This document shows positions 7,054-11,006 of a DNA stretch of 11,006 bases, piece after piece. The translations under genes and the position numbers were made by a program. The stretch comes from Actinomycetota bacterium (GTDB lineage: Bacteria > Actinomycetota > Acidimicrobiia > IMCC26256), in NCBI GenBank assembly GCA_009702955.1, contig WLHA01000020.1, positions 1-11,006 of the forward strand. The letters run 5' to 3'. The notes below the pieces were generated by a model. It saw only the letters and a program-made list of their open reading frames with translations, was not told the DNA's origin and ran no database searches. Positions within the stretch are counted from its first letter, which is position 1, and the number at the start of each line of letters is the position of its first letter.

Positions 7054-8073
7054 CTACTCGATTCCCTCGTCAGCGCCGGCAGGTACGACAAGGCCTAGGT
7101 GCGCATAACCACCTGGGGTAGCGACCCTGCCTCGCGGGGTGCGATGGAGGAGGCCCTGCTGAAGTAAGAACGGTTCGTATACGTCCTCAACGGTATCTGC
7201 CTCCTCACCGATAGTTGCCGCCAAGGTACTCAGCCCAACGGCACGCCCAGCGAAGGTAACGCAGAGCGTGCGCAGGATGGCTCGGTCAATTTTGTCGAGG
7301 CCTAGTTCGTCGACCTCGAATAGCGCTAGAGCGTCACAGGCAACGCCTTTATCTACGCTGCCGTTCGCTCTTACCTCTGCATAATCTCGAACTCGTTTCA
7401 ATAAGCGGTTGGCGATGCGAGGCGTGCCGCGCGATCTTCGAGCGATCTCGACAGCGCCCTCGCTATCAATGGGGACCCCCAATATGCGTGCAGCTCGCTC
7501 GACTATGGCGATCAAGTCTGAGGTCTCGTAGTAATCGAGGCGTCCTACAAAACCGAAGCGGTCTCGCAGGGGGCCGGTAACGAGCCCAGTTCGAGTAGTA
7601 GCTCCGACGAGCGTGAAGCGTGGGAGGTCGAGTCGGATAGAGCGAGCACTCGGGCCTTTTCCGATCACGATATCGAGCTGAAAATCCTCCATCGCTGGGT
7701 AGAGAACCTCCTCGACAGCGCGCGGCAATCGGTGAATCTCGTCAACGAATAGCACCTCGCCATCCTCGAGATTTGTGAGGATGGCAGCTACGTCACCTGC
7801 GCGCTCAAGCGCCGGTCCACTAGTGATCCGTAGATTTACCTCCATCTCCGCTGCGATGATTCCGGCAAGGCTTGTTTTACCGAGCCCAGGAGGACCGGCG
7901 AAGAGAATGTGATCGGCGGCCTGACCTCGCCCTTTTGCCGCGTCGAGGACAATCTGTAGATGCTCTTTCAGGCGCGCTTGACCCACAAACTCGTCAAGTC
8001 GTCGCGGCCTAAGGGTCGTCTCCTCGGCAGCCTCTACAGCCTCAGCACCTGGGCGCAGCAACTCCTCCCTCAT
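7054..8073 (-). CDS. ruvB: Holliday junction branch migration ATPase RuvB
   Basis: AAA+ DNA motor that drives branch migration with RuvA during recombination repair. The 339 aa include the N-terminal RuvB signature LRPRRLDEFVGQ (21-32), Walker A GPPGLGKT (60-67), Walker B VDEIHR (110-115), sensor 1 GATTR (157-161), the arginine finger in GPLRDRFG (167-174, Arg170), sensor 2 region GTPRIANRLLKRVRDYA and a C-terminal winged-helix domain from about 255 ending near the conserved TPRGRVAT stretch. All key residues are present. The ATG start overlaps the ruvA stop (ATGA), so translation is probably coupled; AGGAG lies 15 nt upstream, too far to be ideal. As third gene of ruvCAB it should share LexA control with ruvC. 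Confidence 0.97.
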   Translation of the reverse strand: MREELLRPGAEAVEAAEETTLRPRRLDEFVGQARLKEHLQIVLDAAKGRGQAADHILFAGPPGLGKTSLAGIIAAEMEVNLRITSGPALERAGDVAAILTNLEDGEVLFVDEIHRLPRAVEEVLYPAMEDFQLDIVIGKGPSARSIRLDLPRFTLVGATTRTGLVTGPLRDRFGFVGRLDYYETSDLIAIVERAARILGVPIDSEGAVEIARRSRGTPRIANRLLKRVRDYAEVRANGSVDKGVACDALALFEVDELGLDKIDRAILRTLCVTFAGRAVGLSTLAATIGEEADTVEDVYEPFLLQQGLLHRTPRGRVATPGGYAHLGLVVPAGADEGIE

Positions 8074-8657
8074 GCGCGCACCGCCAGTCTCCTAAGTGCT
8101 TGGCGAAGCTGAACCTCTACAGAAGCATCGGGCGAAATGTCGCTTAATGCAGAGCGAATCTCCTCTATCGAGTATCCGAGTTCGGCGAGTGCAGCACGCG
8201 CCTCAATGCGGTCGCCTGCACCAACGCCGTCGACAAGGTTGAGGTCTGCATCTGGGAGCTCTAAACGCGATACAAGATCAACGAGCAGTCGCTGCGCAGT
8301 GCGCTTCCCTACACCAGGAACAAGACATAGAGCATCTAGGTCGGTCTCAGCAACTGCTCTGCGAAGGGAGTTCGGGGAGTGAGCAGAGAGCATCGCTAAA
8401 GCAAGTTTCGGGCCGACTCCGGTGGTCCCTAAGAGAATCTCAAAAGTGTCACGTTCGTCACGCGTGGCGAATCCATAGAGAACCATTGCGTCTTCTCGAA
8501 CGTGTAGGTGCGTCACCAAGAATGTAAGCGAGCCAGGCTCTGCGAGCGCAAGGGTTCCAGTTGGGACCAAGACGCGATAGCCAACTCCCCCAACCTCTAC
8601 GAGAACCTCACCGCCCGGAGTGCGCTCTAGCACCGTGCCACGAACCGACCCAATCAT
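8070..8657 (-). CDS. ruvA: Holliday junction DNA-binding protein RuvA
   Basis: Forms the tetrameric platform that holds a four-way junction flat and loads RuvB. The 195 aa have the three RuvA domains. The OB-fold at about 1-62 begins MIGSVRGTV and carries the acidic-pin pair Glu55-Asp56, the same numbering as in E. coli. The helix-hairpin-helix region has TGVGPK at 79-84 and VPGVGKRTAQRL at 113-124. After a variable linker rich in Asp and Gly, a C-terminal RuvB-binding domain runs from about 148 to 195. The ATG start lies inside the ruvC stop (ATGA overlap); no well-spaced ribosome binding site is present, consistent with translational coupling. Confidence 0.97.
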   Translation of the reverse strand: MIGSVRGTVLERTPGGEVLVEVGGVGYRVLVPTGTLALAEPGSLTFLVTHLHVREDAMVLYGFATRDERDTFEILLGTTGVGPKLALAMLSAHSPNSLRRAVAETDLDALCLVPGVGKRTAQRLLVDLVSRLELPDADLNLVDGVGAGDRIEARAALAELGYSIEEIRSALSDISPDASVEVQLRQALRRLAVRA

Positions 8658-9256
8658 GCGATCACACTGCCCTTCTCTCTGTTTAAAGCTGCGTCTCGCT
8701 CCATAGCGCGCTGTACCGCTTTATCAAGTGCAGAGGCTTCGGAGCTCGTCTCCCCTGCCTGTGCTCTAACGCGACCAGACCATCCGTGAGTAAGCGCGAT
8801 GGCTAAAGCATCGGCCGCGTCTGCTGGCCGTGGTATCTCAGTGAGTTGAAGAAGCCGAGTCACCATCGCCTGCACTGCCGCTTTATCAGCGGCTCCATCG
8901 CCGCAGACCGCGAGCTTCACCTCGTTGGGGCTGTACTCGACCACCGGCACTAAATGGCGTGCTGCAGCAACTAAAGCCAAGCCGTTTGCCTGCCCGACTG
9001 ACATCGCAGTACGCGCATTGTTCTGGAACAGGACTCTCTCAACAGCCATTCCGGACGGCTTGAATTCCTTGACCAAAGCGTCTAGCTCGGTAGCGATTGA
9101 GAGAAGCCTCTGCGGCATTGGATCAGATGGAGAGGTTGTAATGACTTCATAGGCAATGGCCTCGAACCGACCACCGCTGTGGCGCTTTACAACCCCGTAA
9201 CCGCAGCGAGAGACCCCGGGGTCGATACCAATTATTGGGCCCTCCGGATCGAACAT
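8654..9256 (-). CDS. ruvC: Crossover junction endodeoxyribonuclease RuvC
   Basis: Metal-dependent resolvase that cuts Holliday junctions symmetrically, working with RuvAB. The 200 aa show an RNase H-like fold with the four catalytic acids: Asp12 in IGIDPG, Glu73 in VERVLF, and Asp146 and Asp149 in PADAADALAIA. The RuvC-specific segment FQNNARTAMSVGQANG (77-92) and DKAAVQ (124-129) are also present. The C-terminal tail from about 160 is Ala/Glu-rich and longer than in E. coli RuvC. The ATG at 9256 is supported by alignment of the IGIDPG start and by AGGA at 9265-9268 with an 8-nt spacer. That ATG and the ribosome binding site lie within a perfect LexA-type dyad, so the gene should be induced by DNA damage. 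ruvC is the first gene of ruvCAB. Confidence 0.97.
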   Translation of the reverse strand: MFDPEGPIIGIDPGVSRCGYGVVKRHSGGRFEAIAYEVITTSPSDPMPQRLLSIATELDALVKEFKPSGMAVERVLFQNNARTAMSVGQANGLALVAAARHLVPVVEYSPNEVKLAVCGDGAADKAAVQAMVTRLLQLTEIPRPADAADALAIALTHGWSGRVRAQAGETSSEASALDKAVQRAMERDAALNREKGSVIA

Positions 9257-9267
9257 GGGTTCGATCC
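9246..9267. promoter_or_regulatory. LexA operator (SOS box) across the ruvC start codon
   Basis: Two perfect 9-bp inverted arms, GGATCGAAC (9246-9254) and GTTCGATCC (9259-9267), flank 4 bp. The core TCGAAC-N4-GTTCGA matches the known actinobacterial LexA box and contains the wider GAAC-N4-GTTC core of Gram-positive SOS boxes. The spacer includes the ruvC start: ATG is read on the minus strand at 9256-9254. Bound LexA would cover the start codon, the AGGA ribosome binding site and a candidate -10, blocking initiation or early elongation. The dyad is seen directly; that LexA binds it is inferred from the consensus. Confidence 0.88.
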
Positions 9268-9269
9268 TA
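9264..9269 (-). promoter_or_regulatory. Possible -10 element of ruvC promoter inside the operator
   Basis: TAGGAT on the minus strand fits TANNNT and ends 7 nt before the ruvC ATG, so it could drive a leaderless or nearly leaderless ruvCAB transcript. Its bases overlap AGGA, which could instead be the ribosome binding site of a longer message; both cannot act in the same transcript. No convincing -35 lies 16-18 bp upstream. Confidence 0.35.
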
Positions 9270-9352
9270 GGCTCTCCGGCGCCTCCATATGGGGACAGCG
9301 ACGATCATTTATCGAAGAACTCTGCTTTAGAGCCTCGGGAGCATGAACTATT

Positions 9353-9382
9353 GGCCAGGTCTCCAGAACACCAAACGTGGCC
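9353..9382 (-). terminator. Weak hairpin after bcp, possible terminator
   Basis: GGCCA and TGGCC (outer arms 9378-9382 and 9353-9357), extended by TT/AA with one bulged base, surround a 20-nt loop that can form a short inner GGT/ACC stem. It begins 3 bases after the bcp stop. There is no U-run, so it is at best a weak or U-less terminator separating bcp from the SOS-controlled ruv genes. Confidence 0.25.
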
Positions 9383-9385
9383 TAA

Positions 9386-9844
9386 TCACTCAATCTTGGA
9401 TAACTCAGCCGTGAGGGTCTCTGCTCCCTTATAAGTGACCCCAACTAACGCTGCAACGTGGCGGTAGGTGACCCGCCCATCACGATCGAGGATGAAGAGT
9501 GACCGCTTAATTCCAAGTGGGCCTTTGGCTCCGTATGCCTTAGCTACTTTTTGATCACCATCGGTAAGCAATGGAAACTCAAACCCATTCTTTGCAGCAA
9601 AACCTTCATGGCTGTCGATGTCTTGGGCTGATATACCGAGCACTACAGCATCGAGACTTGAGAGGTCTGCGAAAGCATCTCGATATGAACAGAGTTGGCG
9701 CGTGCATCCCGGCGTGTTGTCTCCCGGATAAAAAGCAAGCACTACCTTGCGACCTCGAAACTCTTCTAGCGTGTAATCGCGGCGCGCTCCCTTGTCTATC
9801 CCGGGGAGGGTGAACCCTGAAGCGATCTCTCCAATTTGAGGCAT
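9386..9844 (-). CDS. bcp: Thioredoxin-dependent peroxiredoxin, Bcp/PrxQ family
   Basis: Cytoplasmic thiol peroxidase that reduces hydrogen peroxide and organic hydroperoxides, usually recycled by thioredoxin. The 152 aa length is normal. The AhpC/TSA-like thioredoxin fold contains FYPGDNTPGCTRQLCSYRD (38-56): Cys47 after TPG is the peroxidatic cysteine, with Thr44 and Pro45 of the active site, and Cys52 five residues later is the typical PrxQ resolving cysteine, so an intramolecular disulfide mechanism is inferred. Later landmarks are GISAQD and FILDRDGRVTYRH. There is no signal peptide. The ATG shares one base with the yebC stop (TGATG), placing it in the same transcript as yebC and pdxT. 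A peroxiredoxin between yebC and ruvC is not the arrangement I usually expect. Confidence 0.94.
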   Translation of the reverse strand: MPQIGEIASGFTLPGIDKGARRDYTLEEFRGRKVVLAFYPGDNTPGCTRQLCSYRDAFADLSSLDAVVLGISAQDIDSHEGFAAKNGFEFPLLTDGDQKVAKAYGAKGPLGIKRSLFILDRDGRVTYRHVAALVGVTYKGAETLTAELSKIE

Positions 9845-10593
9845 CAGCCCATCACCAACTCAAGAATATTCTCGGGGATATCAAAGTTTGCGTAGACGCC
9901 TTGAACATCATCGTGGTCCTCAAGCGCGTCGACTACTCGTAATACCTGCCTCGCGCTTGCCTCATCCTCAAGCTCGATAGAGGTAGACGCAATCATCGTT
10001 AAGTCTGAGCTCTCTACTTTGATTCCAGCCTCTTCTAGAGCAGAGCGCACCACGTGGAGCTCTGTTGGGGGCGTAATAACTTGAAACCCATCGCCCGCCT
10101 CTGTGACATCCTCAGCACCGGCATCGAGAGCAGCAAGCAAGACATCGTCCTCAGTCGAACCGGGACCGATGTGAATCAGACCCTTGCGCTCAAACTGCCA
10201 TGCCACCGCGCCAGGCTCTGCCATAGCACCGCCATTACGGCTAAAGATGTTCTTAATCTCGCTTCCAGTCCGATTCCGATTATCGGAGAGGCACTCAACG
10301 TAGATCGCTATGCCATTGGGCGCGTACCCCTCATAGTTCATAGCTTCGTATACAACGCCCTCAAGCTCTCCGGTGCCGCGCTTGATTGCATTCTCGATGT
10401 TGTCCTTGGGTACTGAGGCCTCTTTCGCCTTCTGTACCTTTGTACGCAGACCCGCGTTCGTATCTGGGTCGCCTCCACCGGTTCGAGCCGCTACCTCAAT
10501 CTCGCGACATAGGCGCGCAAATAGTTTGCCTCGCGCTGCATCGGCTGCACCTTTTTTATGCTTGATCGAATGCCACTTCGAGTGTCCACTCAT
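9844..10593 (-). CDS. yebC: YebC/PmpR family protein (transcriptional regulator / translation factor)
   Basis: Member of the TACO1/YebC family. Some members are reported as DNA-binding regulators, others as factors that help ribosomes through proline-rich stretches; which applies here cannot be read from sequence. The 249 aa are of usual length. The N-terminus MSGHSKWHSIKHKKGAADA is the family signature, followed by FARLCREIEVAAR, the GGGDPDTNAGLR loop (40-51) and VPKDNIENAIKRG (61-73). The rest forms the two alpha/beta domains of the family, ending with YANFDIP near the C-terminus. The start is certain: ATG overlaps the pdxT stop as ATGA and has a strong AAGGAGG ribosome binding site 7 nt upstream. 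Confidence 0.96.
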   Translation of the reverse strand: MSGHSKWHSIKHKKGAADAARGKLFARLCREIEVAARTGGGDPDTNAGLRTKVQKAKEASVPKDNIENAIKRGTGELEGVVYEAMNYEGYAPNGIAIYVECLSDNRNRTGSEIKNIFSRNGGAMAEPGAVAWQFERKGLIHIGPGSTEDDVLLAALDAGAEDVTEAGDGFQVITPPTELHVVRSALEEAGIKVESSDLTMIASTSIELEDEASARQVLRVVDALEDHDDVQGVYANFDIPENILELVMG

Positions 10594-11006
10594 ACTTCAG
10601 CCTCCTTGAGAAATGCCTGATGAATTCGAAGATCTCCAGAGATCTCCGGATGGAACGTTGAGAACCAGAGCGAACCCTGCCTAGCTAATACCGGTAATCC
10701 ATCATGCTCTGCGAGCACCTCAACCATAGGTCCGACCCGCTCGATTACTGGCGCCCTAATGAATACACCCGGGAACGTACCCCCAAGTAACCCCTTGACG
10801 CTGAGATTGGCCTCAAAAGAATCGCGCTGGCGCCCATAAGCGTTCCGGCGAACAGTCACATCAGCAACGCCGAGGGGTTCCTGATCCTCGCGACCATCCA
10901 ATACCTCTGAAGCCATCAGAATCAGGCCGGCGCAGGTCCCGAGGGTTGGGAGTCCGTCCTTCAGGGCATCGATTAGATGAGCATGCATCCCAGAGGTTCG
11001 CAGCAG
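10590..11006 (-). CDS. pdxT: Pyridoxal 5'-phosphate synthase glutaminase subunit PdxT (5' end missing)
   Basis: Glutaminase of the deoxyxylulose-5-phosphate-independent vitamin B6 pathway: it releases ammonia from glutamine and passes it to PdxS, which builds PLP. The frame runs open to the window edge, giving 138 visible residues beginning LLRTSGMHAHLIDAL; an ATG at 10988 is internal, because the LLRTSG stretch before it matches the conserved family segment, so the true start is outside. The nucleophile motif GTCAG with its Cys is visible, as is the C-terminal FHPEISGD with the catalytic His and Glu of the class I amidotransferase triad. The middle region VRRNAYGRQRDSFE is the usual RNxxGRQxxSFE signature. 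The N-terminal part is missing, and pdxS would be expected upstream, beyond the window. The stop overlaps yebC by 4 bases. Confidence 0.95.
   Translation of the reverse strand: MLRTSGMHAHLIDALKDGLPTLGTCAGLILMASEVLDGREDQEPLGVADVTVRRNAYGRQRDSFEANLSVKGLLGGTFPGVFIRAPVIERVGPMVEVLAEHDGLPVLARQGSLWFSTFHPEISGDLRIHQAFLKEAEV
10601..10607 (-). promoter_or_regulatory. Strong Shine-Dalgarno of yebC, inside pdxT
   Basis: AAGGAGG lies on the minus strand with a 7-nt spacer to the yebC ATG. It is the strongest ribosome binding site in the window and sits within the last codons of pdxT (encoding part of LKEAEV), so yebC can be translated efficiently without depending on coupling alone. Confidence 0.8.

Noticed and set aside
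10590..10988. Reading pdxT as a complete 132-codon gene beginning at ATG 10988.
   Set aside because: The frame continues to the window edge, and the residues before this ATG match PdxT, so the gene is simply cut by the window.
1..11006. Search by eye for tRNA or rRNA genes, CRISPR arrays, insertion sequences and phage or defence genes.
   Set aside because: No cloverleaf, regularly spaced repeats, transposase or integrase motif was seen; nearly all bases are taken by conserved housekeeping genes.

Overview
The window is a compact housekeeping block, most likely from the chromosome of an actinobacterium (Actinomycetota). Every gene lies on the minus strand, so transcription runs from high to low coordinates: pdxT (5' end cut off by the window edge) - yebC - bcp - ruvC - ruvA - ruvB - yajC - secD - secF - rel - hisS - aspS (only the first ~91 codons are inside). 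The order yebC-ruvCAB-(yajC)-secDF-rel-hisS is typical of actinobacteria. The SOS-type operator TCGAAC-N4-GTTCGA in front of ruvC, the Thr/Ser/Gly/Ala-rich insert in SecD and the use of GTG and TTG starts fit the same group. Base composition looks only moderately GC-rich by eye (not computed), which points away from Streptomyces or Mycobacterium and towards a lineage such as Acidimicrobiia; that finer placement is a guess.

Layout from high to low coordinates. 9844-11006: pdxT (PLP synthase glutaminase) and yebC overlap by 4 bases, and bcp (peroxiredoxin) follows yebC with a 1-base overlap. 9257-9385: a 129-bp gap that starts with a weak hairpin after bcp and ends in a perfect LexA-type operator lying across the ruvC start codon. 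7054-9256: ruvC, ruvA and ruvB, each overlapping the next by 4 bases; together they encode Holliday-junction branch migration and resolution. 6841-7053: a 213-bp gap without a convincing gene but with dyads and a possible promoter. 3969-6840: yajC, secD and secF, overlapping by 4 and 1 bases, which encode the accessory membrane complex of the Sec translocon. 3866-3968: a 103-bp gap. 1622-3865: rel, a long bifunctional (p)ppGpp synthetase/hydrolase. 1-1555: hisS and the start of aspS, with a 4-base ATGA overlap.

The window therefore divides into about four or five transcription segments: vitamin B6/YebC/peroxiredoxin, SOS-controlled recombination, protein export, stringent response, and tRNA charging. 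None of the genes is an undescribed system. The most informative new observation is regulatory: a 22-bp perfect dyad covers the ruvC initiation region and should place ruvCAB under LexA control. Two genes, ruvC and hisS, also have a TANNNT -10-like hexamer exactly 7 nt before the start codon, which raises the possibility of leaderless transcripts.
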